Positions 47,951 to 55,573 of a DNA stretch of 64,000 nucleotides are shown piece by piece. Both the position numbers and the translations under genes were made by a program. The notes beneath the pieces are model-generated. The model saw only the letters and a program-made list of their open reading frames with translations, was not told where the DNA came from and made no database searches. This DNA is from Verrucomicrobiota bacterium. Lineage in GTDB: Bacteria > Verrucomicrobiota > Verrucomicrobiia > Chthoniobacterales > Chthoniobacteraceae. The stretch spans positions 21,865 through 85,864 of the forward strand of contig VFJQ01000048.1 in assembly GCA_009885995.1 (NCBI GenBank), in the 5' to 3' direction. The stretch's first letter is position 1, and the number at the start of each line of letters is the position of its first letter.

Positions 47951-49255
47951 ATGAACCGCCGCCACTTCATCCGCACCGCTACCCTCGCGGGCGCCGCTCC
48001 CTTCATCCGCGCCGCCGAGCCGCGCAAGCTGCGCACCGCGCTCATCGGCTCCGGTTGGTGGGGGAAAAACATCCTCAAGGAGGCGATGACCTCTGGCCGC
48101 TGCGCGGTGGTCGCGCTGGCGGATGTGGACGTGAACATCGCCGAGATCGCGGGTGAGCAGGTGAACGACATCAGCGGCGAGACGCCGAAGCTTTACCGCG
48201 ACTACCGCGAGCTGCTCGCGAAGGAGAAGCCGGACATCGTCATCATCGCGACGCCCGACCACTGGCACGCGCTGAACACGATCGACGCTCTCAAGGCCGG
48301 CGCGCACGTCTTCGTGGAGAAGCCAACCGGGCACACCGTGAACGAAAGCCGCGCGATGCTGAAGGCGGCGAGGGAAAGCGGGCGCGTGGTGCAAGTCGGG
48401 CTGCACCGGCGCATCGGGCCGCATCACGTGAGCGGGATGAAGTTCCTCAAGTCCGGCGCGGTCGGCGAAGTCGGGATGGTGCGGCTCTTCGCGCACAGCG
48501 CGGGCGGCGGCCCCGAGAAGCCCACGCCAAACGAACCCGCGCCCGACAGCATGGACTGGAACTCGTGGTGCGGCCCGGCTCCGCTGCGGCCCTTCAGCAA
48601 AAAGCTGCACCCCGGCGGCTGGCGCAACACGCTCGACTTCGCCAACGGCACGCTCGGCGACTGGGGCGTGCATTGGCTCGATCAGGTGCTGTGGTGGAGC
48701 GGCGAGCAGTATCCGAAGCGCGTCTTCTGCACCGGCGGCCGCCCCGTCCTCGGCGCGCCCGTCTTGAACGACAAAGAGCAGACGAGCGACGCGCCGGATC
48801 ACCAGGTCGCGACGTATGAGTTCGAGAAGTTCACGTGCGTCTGGGAGCACCGGCGCTTCGGGGGAAATGACAGCGAGAAGCACAAGATCGGCTCCTACTA
48901 CTACGGCACCAAAGGCGTGCTCCACATCGGCTGGCGCGACGGCTGGACCTTCTACCCGAGCACCAAGGGCGGGAAGATGGAACACGCGGATGCGCAACTC
49001 GTCGAGCCCGACGGCCACAACATCGCGCTGCTCTGGGCCGACTTCCTCGCCGCCATCGATCAGCGACGCGCGCCCGTCGCCAGCATCGAACTCGCCCACC
49101 GCTCCTCCGTGCTCCCGCTGCTCGGCATGATCTCCTGGCGCACCGGGCGCAGCCTCGCGTGGGATGCCGCGAGCGAGACAATCGTCGGGGATGCCGAAGC
49201 GAGCGCTCTCCTCGCGCGACCGTATCGCGGGCCGTGGGTCTATCCGGCGGTATGA
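47951..49255 (+). CDS. Tat-exported Gfo/Idh/MocA oxidoreductase (second)
   Basis: 434 residues from ATG 47951. Tat leader MNRRHFIRTATLAGAAPFI. LRTALIGSGWWGKNILKEAM, IATPDHWHALNTIDALKAGA, HVFVEKPTGHTV (EKP present) and the verrucomicrobial insert WNSWCGPAPLRPFSKKLHPG are all family features; FANGTLGDWGVHWLDQVLW carries the catalytic acid/His area. It is the last gene of the sugar-related run from 42821. Substrate unknown. Confidence 0.92.
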   Translation: MNRRHFIRTATLAGAAPFIRAAEPRKLRTALIGSGWWGKNILKEAMTSGRCAVVALADVDVNIAEIAGEQVNDISGETPKLYRDYRELLAKEKPDIVIIATPDHWHALNTIDALKAGAHVFVEKPTGHTVNESRAMLKAARESGRVVQVGLHRRIGPHHVSGMKFLKSGAVGEVGMVRLFAHSAGGGPEKPTPNEPAPDSMDWNSWCGPAPLRPFSKKLHPGGWRNTLDFANGTLGDWGVHWLDQVLWWSGEQYPKRVFCTGGRPVLGAPVLNDKEQTSDAPDHQVATYEFEKFTCVWEHRRFGGNDSEKHKIGSYYYGTKGVLHIGWRDGWTFYPSTKGGKMEHADAQLVEPDGHNIALLWADFLAAIDQRRAPVASIELAHRSSVLPLLGMISWRTGRSLAWDAASETIVGDAEASALLARPYRGPWVYPAV

Positions 49256-49319
49256 CGCGAGTTGCGCGACGAGATTTCTCTAGGCACCGGCGTGCCGGAC
49301 GTTAGCGTCCCAAACCCTT

Positions 49320-50192
49320 ATGCGCAGCATGACTGGCTACGGACGCGGCGAGGCGTCCAGCAACGGCAGTAAAATCAGCGTCGAACTCAACTCCGTGAAC
49401 CGGAAGCAGAACGACGTGCTCGTCTCCCTCCCGCGCGAACTCGCCGAACTCGAGGCCCGCGTGCGCGACGTGATCAACACCGAGGTCTCGCGCGGCCGGC
49501 TTACCGTCGTGGTCGCGCATCACGCGGGCAATGGTTCCAGCCAGCTCGCGCTCGACCGACAGCTCGCGAAGACCTACTACGAGTCCATGATCGCGCTGCA
49601 AAAGGAACTCGGCGCATCAGGCGAGATCGGCATCGAGACGGTGCTGCGCGCGCCGGGCGTGCTCCGCATCCCCGAGGAGCAGGTCGATGCCGACGAGGCA
49701 TGGCCGCAGGTCGAGACATCGCTGAAAGCCGCGCTGCGCGAGCTGGTGAAGATGCGCGAACGCGAGGGCAAACACCTCGCGAAGGATCTCATCCACCGCC
49801 TCAAGATGCTGCGCGAATGTGTGCGCAAGATTCGCACAATCCAGCCCGCCGTGGTGAAGCGCTACCGGCAGAATCTCCACGACCGCATCGCCAAGGCGGG
49901 CATCGACCTCCCTCTCGACGACGACCGCCTGCTCCGCGAAGTGATCGTCTTCGCCGACAAGTGCGACATCACCGAGGAACTCACGCGACTCGACAGCCAC
50001 CTCGCGCAATTCGCGCATCACCTTCGGAAGAACGAGCCGGTCGGGCGCACGCTCGAATTCATGAGCCAGGAGATCGCGCGCGAGTTCAACACCATCGGCT
50101 CGAAGGCCAACGACGTGGAAATTTCCCAGCTCGTCGTGACGTGCAAAGCGGAGCTCGAAAAGATCCGCGAGCAGCTCTCGAACATCGAATGA
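49320..50192 (+). CDS. yicC: YicC family endoribonuclease-like protein
   Basis: 290 residues. MRSMTGYGRGEASSNG is the signature start, with VELNSVNRKQNDV and a C-terminal domain with EELTRLDSHLAQFAHHL and GRTLEFMSQEIAREFNTIGS, KANDVEISQ. YicC proteins are RNases involved in stress and stationary-phase RNA decay. The stop overlaps the gmk ATG. This yicC-gmk neighbourhood is common across bacteria. Confidence 0.95.
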   Translation: MRSMTGYGRGEASSNGSKISVELNSVNRKQNDVLVSLPRELAELEARVRDVINTEVSRGRLTVVVAHHAGNGSSQLALDRQLAKTYYESMIALQKELGASGEIGIETVLRAPGVLRIPEEQVDADEAWPQVETSLKAALRELVKMREREGKHLAKDLIHRLKMLRECVRKIRTIQPAVVKRYRQNLHDRIAKAGIDLPLDDDRLLREVIVFADKCDITEELTRLDSHLAQFAHHLRKNEPVGRTLEFMSQEIAREFNTIGSKANDVEISQLVVTCKAELEKIREQLSNIE

Positions 50193-50800
50193 AGCCGACG
50201 CGCCGGGGCGTTCTCTTCGTCATCTCAGCGCCATCGGGCGGCGGGAAAAGCACGCTGCTCAACCTGCTCAAGCCCACGCGCGACTTCGTCTATTCCATCT
50301 CCTGCACCACCCGACCGCCGCGGCCCGGCGAGGAAAATGGGCGCGAGTATTACTTCGTCTCGCCGGAGGAATTCGAGCACCGCGTCCAGGTCGGCGACTT
50401 CCTCGAGCACGCCCGCGTCCACAACCACCGCTACGGCACGCTGCGCGAGACGGTGATGCAGAACCTCGATGCCGGTGACGACGTGCTGATCGACGTGGAT
50501 GTGCAAGGCGCCGCCGCCATCCGCCACAACGCCGGCGGGGAAATCCAGCAGTCGCTCGTCGATGTCTTCCTCATGCCCGCCAGCCTCCAGGAGCTGCGGC
50601 GCCGCCTGCTCAAGCGCGGCACGGAGAATTCCGAGCAACTCGAACTGCGGCTGCGCAACGCCGTCGCCGAAATGGCCGAGTGGCCGTCGTATCGCTACGT
50701 CGTCCTCAGCGGTGAGCCGGATGAGGATCTCGTGAACTTCCGCGCCATCATGACCGCCGAGCGGATGCGCAGCCACCGACTCAAGTTCTCCGGCGAATGA
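50189..50800 (+). CDS. gmk: Guanylate kinase
   Basis: 203 residues from ATG 50189 (ATGA overlap). It phosphorylates GMP to GDP with ATP. The P-loop is SAPSGGGKST (residues 13-22), followed by SISCTTRPPRPGEENGREYY (GMP-binding arginines and Tyr), FVSPEEFE, and VLIDVDVQGAAAIR. Length and order are standard. The stop overlaps the coaC start (ATGA at 50797). The omega subunit gene, often next, is absent. Confidence 0.96.
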   Translation: MKPTRRGVLFVISAPSGGGKSTLLNLLKPTRDFVYSISCTTRPPRPGEENGREYYFVSPEEFEHRVQVGDFLEHARVHNHRYGTLRETVMQNLDAGDDVLIDVDVQGAAAIRHNAGGEIQQSLVDVFLMPASLQELRRRLLKRGTENSEQLELRLRNAVAEMAEWPSYRYVVLSGEPDEDLVNFRAIMTAERMRSHRLKFSGE

Positions 50801-51342
50801 GCGCGCCGGTGATCGTCGTCGGCATCACGGGTTCGATCGCCGCTTACAAGGCCGCCGATCTCGTGAGCCGGCTCGTGAAAGCCGACTGCGAGGTGCATGT
50901 GGTGATGACGCACGGCGCGCAGCAGTTCATCACGCCGCTCACCTTGCAGACCCTCTCGCGGAGTCCCGTCGTCACCGACATCTTCGACGGCACGCACGGC
51001 TGGAAGCCCGGGCACATCGACCTCGCCGACCGCGCGAGCCTCCTGCTCATCGCGCCCGCCACGGCGAACGTCATCGCCGAACTCGCCTGTGGCCTCGCCG
51101 GCAATCCGATCGGCGAGATCGCCCTCGCCACGCTCGCGCCGCTGCTCATCGCGCCGGCGATGAATGGCAAGATGTGGCAGCACGCCGCGACGCAGCAAAA
51201 CGTCGCCACGCTCAAGGCACGCGGCGCGGAGTTCATCGGGCCGGAGGAAGGCTTGCTCGCCTGCGGCTACGAAGGGCTGGGACGGCTTTGGAACGTCGAG
51301 GGCATCGCCGCCCGCGCGCTCGACATCGTGCGGGGCCATTGA
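50797..51342 (+). CDS. coaC: Phosphopantothenoylcysteine decarboxylase (CoaC-only flavoprotein)
   Basis: 181 residues, only the decarboxylase half of bacterial CoaBC. HFCD-type flavoprotein: GITGSIAAYKAADLVSRLVK, the catalytic His73 in GHIDLADRA, LIAPATANVIAELACGLA and the substrate motif PAMNGKMW (120-127), with a Cys in LLACGYEGLGRL. It decarboxylates phosphopantothenoylcysteine for coenzyme A. The CoaB half is not fused and not next to it, so CoaB should be encoded elsewhere. Confidence 0.9.
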   Translation: MSAPVIVVGITGSIAAYKAADLVSRLVKADCEVHVVMTHGAQQFITPLTLQTLSRSPVVTDIFDGTHGWKPGHIDLADRASLLLIAPATANVIAELACGLAGNPIGEIALATLAPLLIAPAMNGKMWQHAATQQNVATLKARGAEFIGPEEGLLACGYEGLGRLWNVEGIAARALDIVRGH

Positions 51343-51376
51343 ACGCAGCGAAATCAGATGACGCGATGCAACGGCA

Positions 51377-51480
51377 GGTAGGGACCGCTGTCCCAGCGGT
51401 CCGGGGCGAGCGCAGCGAGGCGGGTTGCTTCCACCTCGCTGCGCTCGCCCCGCGGACGGCTGAGGACAGCCATCCCTACC
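51377..51480. repeat. Cloverleaf-like palindromic element (copy B2)
   Basis: Between coaC and sufE. Closing ggtag (51377-51381)/ctacc (51476-51480). Hairpin 1: ggaccgct-gtccc-agcggtcc. Hairpin 2: a perfect 18-bp stem, ggggcgagcgcagcgagg (51403-51420) with its complement at 51434-51451 around 13 bases. Hairpin 3: ggacggct-gaggac-agccatcc with one G-T wobble. It is the fullest three-armed copy in the window and shares plan and loops with the copy at 52080, which has the two arm sequences in the opposite order. Confidence 0.88.
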
Positions 51481-51523
51481 TCACGCCTCACCGCCTTCAT
51501 TCAAACCAGCACCGCTCAATGGG

Positions 51524-51934
51524 ATGTCGCTAGCTGAGAAGCAGACCGCGATGATCGCCCGCTACCGCGCGATCGAGGACGCGCACGAGCGCCTCGCTGC
51601 GATCACCTCGCGCGGCAAGAAATGGCCCGCGCCGACCGACGCCGAGCGAACGGACGCGGCGCTCGTGCCGGGATGCAGCTCGCGTGTGTGGCTCGTCGGC
51701 GAGATGAGCGAAGGCGTGTGCCGCTTCCGCATGGACGCCGACTCGCCACTGGTCAAAGGCCTCGCCGCTCTGCTGTGCGAACTTTACGACGGCGAAGCCG
51801 CCGCCGAGATCGTCGCACTCGAGCCCGAGTTGGCGCCCGCGCTCGGCCTCGACCGGATGCTCTCCCCTACCCGGCTCCACGGCTTCGCCAGCATCCGCGC
51901 CGCGATCCGCCGCTTCGCCGAACGCAACGCGTGA
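51524..51934 (+). CDS. sufE: SufE family sulfur acceptor protein
   Basis: 136 residues. It takes sulfur from a SufS-type cysteine desulfurase for Fe-S assembly. The active Cys51 lies in LVPGCSSRVWL, the family motif; VKGLAALLCELYDGEAAAEI and LTRLHGF-like SPTRLHGFASIRAAIRR are conserved. No sufS or suf scaffold gene is in the window. The stop overlaps the next GTG (GTGA at 51931). Palindromic elements lie on both sides of this gene (51377 and 52080). Confidence 0.9.
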   Translation: MSLAEKQTAMIARYRAIEDAHERLAAITSRGKKWPAPTDAERTDAALVPGCSSRVWLVGEMSEGVCRFRMDADSPLVKGLAALLCELYDGEAAAEIVALEPELAPALGLDRMLSPTRLHGFASIRAAIRRFAERNA

Positions 51935-52821
51935 ACTACCTAGACGCGCACAACCACCTCCACGACGCGCGCCTAGCGCCGCACCGCGCGGCGATCTTCG
52001 ACGAACTGCGCCGCCTCGGCGTGACGAATGCAGTCGTGAACGGAACTCGGGAGAGCGACTGGGATGCGGTCGGCGCTTTGGTAGGGACGGCTGTCCCCAG
52101 CCGTCCGCTCGCTGGCATATCGCCGCGGACCGCTGAGGACAGCGGTCCCTACCTGATCAGCACCCCCAGCTACGGCCTACACCCGTGGTATGTGCGCGAA
52201 CGCAGCGACGCGTGGCTGGAGGACTTGCGCGCCCGCCTCACTGCCGCGCCGCGCGCCGCCGTCGGCGAGATCGGCCTCGACCGCTGGGTGGAAGGACACG
52301 ACCTCGCCGTGCAAGCGCCCGTCTTCACCGAGCAGCTCCAACTCGCCGCCGAGTTGCACCGCCCCGCGACGATCCACTGCATCCGCGCGTGGGGCGCGCT
52401 GTGGGAGACACTGCAAGCGCACGCGCTGCCCGCCGGCTTCCTGCTCCATGCGTATGGCGGCCCGGCGGAGATGGTGCCCGGCTTCGTCGAGCGCGGCGCG
52501 TATTTCAGCTTCAGCACCTACTTCCTCCACGAGCGCAAGGAGCCGCAGCGCGAAGTCTTCCGCCACCTCCCTCTCGACCGCCTGCTCGTCGAGACCGACG
52601 CGCCCGACCTCCGCCCGCCAGACGAACGCAACCCCCGCCCGCTCGCCGCACCCGATGGCTCGCCGATCAATCACCCCGCCAACATCGACCTCGCCTACGC
52701 CACGCTCGCGGACCTGCGCGGGCTGCCGCTCGAAGAACTCTCCGCTGTCGTCGCGCAAAACTTCGCACGGCTCTTCGGCAGCCAGCACGCCAGCGGCGTG
52801 CCGGAGATTAGCCGGGGGTAA
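51931..52821 (+). CDS. TatD family metal-dependent hydrolase with in-frame palindrome insert
   Basis: 296 residues from GTG 51931 overlapping the sufE stop. TIM-barrel metallohydrolase of the TatD DNase type: DAHNHLHD (metal HxH at 7-9), SYGLHPWYV, AVGEIGLDR, LLHAYGGPAEM and LLVETDAPDLRP (metal Asp). Residues about 50-74 (VGTAVPSRPLAGISPRTAED and SGPY) come from the palindromic element at 52080-52153, placed between DWDAVGAL and STPSYGLHP, where relatives have a short loop. The frame stays open, so the protein may still be made. Confidence 0.9.
   Translation: MNYLDAHNHLHDARLAPHRAAIFDELRRLGVTNAVVNGTRESDWDAVGALVGTAVPSRPLAGISPRTAEDSGPYLISTPSYGLHPWYVRERSDAWLEDLRARLTAAPRAAVGEIGLDRWVEGHDLAVQAPVFTEQLQLAAELHRPATIHCIRAWGALWETLQAHALPAGFLLHAYGGPAEMVPGFVERGAYFSFSTYFLHERKEPQREVFRHLPLDRLLVETDAPDLRPPDERNPRPLAAPDGSPINHPANIDLAYATLADLRGLPLEELSAVVAQNFARLFGSQHASGVPEISRG
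52080..52153. repeat. In-frame palindromic element (copy B1)
   Basis: Closing ggtag (52080-52084)/ctacc (52149-52153). Left hairpin ggacggct-gtcccc-agccgtcc (52085-52106), right hairpin ggaccgct-gaggac-agcggtcc (52127-52148), both perfect 8-bp stems, with a 20-base centre. It is read through as part of the TatD-like protein. Confidence 0.88.
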
Positions 52822-52874
52822 AGCCCCGGAACCCTGTCCCCACAAGCCATGCGCCCCGGCAGGGGCGCGGGAAA

Positions 52875-53228
52875 TTACGCCATGGCGGGGCGGATGCAGT
52901 CTTCGGTCACGAGGGTTTCGGGCTGGAAAAAACCGGGAGGGATGCCCGGCGCGGCCACGGGTTCGCGGCGCTCGATTTTGGCGGCGACGTAGCGATTCTA
53001 GTCGAGCAATTGCGCCAGAAGACGCGCTGCGCGAAGAAGTTGTAGGCGGCGAGGACGGCGGCATCGAGGGCAGTGTGGGCGTCCTTGAGCGGGTTGGCGC
53101 CGGGCACTTCGAGCGTGCGGTAGAGCGCGCGCAGCCCGCCCTTCATGCAAGGCAGGCCCTCCGCCCGGATGCGCCGAACCTCCCGCCCGGCCGCGGCGAC
53201 GGCGCTCACTGCGGCGGCGTCCGGGTCG
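52875..53228 (-). pseudogene. Decayed C-terminal remnant of a large DNA methyltransferase
   Basis: The minus strand reads GGLRALYRTLEVPGANPLKD and AHTALDAAVLAAYNF. After a frameshift near 53015-53035 it continues LAQLLD, an in-frame TAG (52998-53000), then NRYVAAKIERREP, PGFFQPETLVTEDCIRPAMA and TAA at 52875. This order is what I know from the C-terminus of large type II/BREX-like DNA methyltransferases. Only the tail remains; the N-terminal part is replaced by the restriction gene that ends at 53229. The rest of the 52822-53228 gap shows nothing else. Confidence 0.6.
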
Positions 53229-54122
53229 TCATTTCGCGAAGATGGAATATGGCGGAGTCGCGCCGCGCCGTTGCTGCCGCCACCGTTTGAAATCGATCGC
53301 ATCGGGATCGAGGAACACCGAGCCGTCGCGCAGTTTCGTCGTGCCGATGAGCGTCGTGTTGTAAGTCTCGGTTCGGCGACTGCCGGTTTCCGCGTTCACT
53401 TTGCTGCCGACGTAAGTCCAGTCCGGCTCCGCGTGATTGTGCCCGTTGAGCACGGCGAACATGAGGTGAATGAAGCGAATGTTCCCGGTCTTCTCTTCGA
53501 TCTGAAAACAGGCAATGAGGTGCCAACCGGAATGGCCGTTGTGACTCTCGCCGCCTTTGCCAATCTGGATCGTGGACTTGATCTCCAAGCCTGCCGGTTT
53601 GCCTGCCACTTTCGCCGCCGCGTTGATGAGATCGGGATACGCTTGGTGCGAGTTGTGTTTGTAGGACGAATGATCGTTCAACGCGTCGCAGAGCATGTTG
53701 GAAACGAGGCCGCTGAAGTTATTGCCCTGAATGTATGCGGGGAGCGCCTTTGCTCCGGCGGTCAGGAGGTTGGCATTGATGCCGGAGACGATGCTCTGCG
53801 TGGCATTGATCGCCGCTTCGACGTGCGAGAGCTTCATACCCGGCGGGAGCGGAACCTGCGGTCGGAAGTATTTTGAGTTTGCCGTGAGCGTCGAAGCGGA
53901 CGGCTCGGGCGCAAAGGCCGCCGCGACCAATTGAGCAAACGGCACGCTTAGCGCACCCGCGAGCGCCTCAAGCACATCGATGGAGAAGTTCTCCCGCCCA
54001 TTCTCCAAGCCCGAAAGGTATTGGTAGGTGATGCCCGTTCGCGTCGCGAGTTGGTCCTGCGTGAGTTGCTTTTGCTCGCGGAGCTTGCGAACGAATCGCC
54101 CGATGGTGGTCTTGGCATCCAT
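53229..54122 (-). CDS. Type II restriction endonuclease fused to an N-terminal Xre/C-protein-like HTH
   Basis: 297 residues from ATG 54122. Residues about 8-65 form an Xre helix-turn-helix (FVRKLREQKQLTQDQLATRT, GITYQYLSGLENGRENF), like R-M controller proteins. The C-terminal part has a PD-(D/E)xK site: Pro163-Asp164 in AYPDLINAAAK and Glu180-x-Lys182 in GLEIKSTIQ, 16 residues apart. It is divergent from a beta-class methyltransferase with 72 bp between starts. So this should be the nuclease of a type II system that also controls its own expression. C-REase fusions have been described, but recognition site and exact family here are unknown. Codon use looks less GC-biased than its neighbours. 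Confidence 0.8.
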   Translation of the reverse strand: MDAKTTIGRFVRKLREQKQLTQDQLATRTGITYQYLSGLENGRENFSIDVLEALAGALSVPFAQLVAAAFAPEPSASTLTANSKYFRPQVPLPPGMKLSHVEAAINATQSIVSGINANLLTAGAKALPAYIQGNNFSGLVSNMLCDALNDHSSYKHNSHQAYPDLINAAAKVAGKPAGLEIKSTIQIGKGGESHNGHSGWHLIACFQIEEKTGNIRFIHLMFAVLNGHNHAEPDWTYVGSKVNAETGSRRTETYNTTLIGTTKLRDGSVFLDPDAIDFKRWRQQRRGATPPYSIFAK

Positions 54123-54127
54123 TTCGC

Positions 54128-54176
54128 CTATAGTTGATACCGACTTCGGGCTTGCTCGTCTTTCGTCTATAGTTGA
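54128..54176. promoter_or_regulatory. Two CTATAGTTGA direct repeats, candidate controller operator
   Basis: ctatagttga occurs at 54128-54137 and 54167-54176, 39 bp apart, in the 72-bp gap between the divergent nuclease and methyltransferase starts. The first copy lies six bases from the nuclease ATG, the second 19 bases from the methyltransferase ATG. Controller proteins of R-M systems bind repeated short sites in this position, so the Xre domain of the nuclease is the obvious candidate binder. Confidence 0.6.
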
Positions 54177-54194
54177 ACCTCAAAACACTGCCCG

Positions 54195-55202
54195 ATGTAT
54201 CGCATCCACCACGCTGACTGCTTCGACTGGCTGCGCGATTGCCCGCCGCAATCCCTCCACGCTGTCTGCACTGATCCGCCTTATGGATTGCTGGAGTTCA
54301 CCGGAAAGGAAGTCTCGAAACTGCGCGCCGGACGTGGCGGCGTGTGGCGCCTGCCGCCCACCATCGGTGGGAGCAAGCGTGATCCGCTGCCGCGCTTCAC
54401 GGTGCTGACCGATGCGGAGAAGAAGACCCACGCGCGATTTTTCCACGAGTGGGGCAAGCTGCTGCTTCCCGCGCTCATGCCGGGCGCGCACGTCTGCGTC
54501 GCGGGGCATCCCATCATGCAGCATCTCGTGCAGGGTGCGCTGGCGGAGGCGGGCTTCGAGGTCCGCACGGCCATCATGCGGCTTTACTTCAGCTTCCGCG
54601 GTGGCGACCGGCCCAAGAACGCGGAGCGCGAGTTTCCCGAGGTGTGCGTGACGCCCAAGGGTGCCTACGAACCGTGGATGCTCTTTCGCAAACCCATCGC
54701 GGAGAAAACCGTCGCGGAGAATCTTCGCCGGTGGAAGACCGGCGGCTTGCGCCGACTTGGTCCCGACAAGCCGTTGCCAGACGCGATCACCAGCGGGCGC
54801 ACGCCGGATCGCGAGGAGGCGATCTCGGATCACCCGTGCCTCAAGCCCCAGCACTTCATGCGCATCATCGTGCGGTCGCTGCTGCCGCTCGGTGAAGGCA
54901 CGCTGCTCGATCCGTTCATGGGCTCCGGTTCGACCCTCGCCGCCGCCGAAGCGATCGGCTACGATGCGATCGGCGTCGAACTGGACGATGCGTATTTTCG
55001 ACAGGCCGAGCGCTGCATTCCCCGGCTGGCTGCGTTGTATCCCGACTTCAACGGCGACGCGCTAATGATGAACGGCAGCTTGCCTGTCTTGGAACCCGAT
55101 GATTCGCAACAAATGTCCATGGTGCTCGCGGAGCAACCCGCGCGCTACCACGCGAAGCGACGGACAAAGACCCAGCGGAACGGAGCCAAGGCGCGTAAGT
55201 AG
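54195..55202 (+). CDS. Type II DNA methyltransferase, beta class (N4-C or N6-A)
   Basis: 335 residues. DPPYG (27-31) in VCTDPPYGLLEF is motif IV. The AdoMet motif I follows much later (LLDPFMGSGSTLAAAEAIGY, about 237-256), then IGVELDDAYFRQAERCI. Motif IV before motif I is the beta arrangement, used by N4-cytosine and N6-adenine enzymes. SDHPCLKPQHFMRIIVRSLL is the typical KP...L segment. It is the partner of the divergent HTH-nuclease and should protect the host DNA. The recognition site cannot be read from the sequence. Confidence 0.92.
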   Translation: MYRIHHADCFDWLRDCPPQSLHAVCTDPPYGLLEFTGKEVSKLRAGRGGVWRLPPTIGGSKRDPLPRFTVLTDAEKKTHARFFHEWGKLLLPALMPGAHVCVAGHPIMQHLVQGALAEAGFEVRTAIMRLYFSFRGGDRPKNAEREFPEVCVTPKGAYEPWMLFRKPIAEKTVAENLRRWKTGGLRRLGPDKPLPDAITSGRTPDREEAISDHPCLKPQHFMRIIVRSLLPLGEGTLLDPFMGSGSTLAAAEAIGYDAIGVELDDAYFRQAERCIPRLAALYPDFNGDALMMNGSLPVLEPDDSQQMSMVLAEQPARYHAKRRTKTQRNGAKARK

Positions 55203-55573
55203 GTGCGGATGGCCTCGGCCAGGCAGTCGGCGGCTTCGCGGGTGCCGCCGCCGTCTTCGCTGGCCTTGCAGTCGTGCTGCGCGTTGATCCCGCGCGCCGC
55301 GGCCACGACATCCGGCCGTGCTTCGAGCAGGCGACCGTAGCATCTGAAAAGCTCGCGTATTAGCACACGGTTTCTCCCGCGTCCGCAACCCTCGGATGCT
55401 CGAAATCCACTCTCCCTACGCCGGCACCGCGATCTCACGCCACGGGGTCCACTCGCCGTTGGGGGAGCTATCATCCGAAAAGCGCATCCGGTATTCGCGC
55501 ATCTCGGGCTGGCCGGGGGGAAGGCCCGCCGCGGCAGGCGGTGCGCCTTCCCTACAGATGGCGCATTGCCGTC
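55203..55573 (-). pseudogene. Decayed fragment related to the 3' end of the glycosyltransferase-like gene
   Basis: The minus strand around 55370-55270 encodes IRELFRCYGRLLEARPDVVA and ARGINAQHD, close to MRELFTRYGRLLEAWPDIVG and AVREINATVEW at the end of the 56806-58662 gene; the DNA also aligns over about 90 bp (gcgttgatc...ccggcc...gtagc...tgaaaagctcgcg). It goes on with CKASEDGGGTREAADCLAEA, which has no counterpart there. No start or intact gene remains. Downstream (55533-55556) is a half palindromic element. The remainder shows nothing further. Confidence 0.5.
55533..55556. repeat. Right half of an A-type palindromic element (copy A3)
   Basis: ggcaggcggtgcgccttccctaca (split: ggcaggcg-gtg-cgccttcc-ctaca) differs at three bases from the right arm of the copy at 61061. 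An alternative stem gggaaggc/gccttccc uses flanking bases from 55518. The left arm is missing. Confidence 0.55.

Noticed and set aside
49276..49315. ggacgttagcgtcc near yicC as a palindromic element
   Set aside because: Short stem (about 5 bp), no GTAG/CTAC edges; could be chance.
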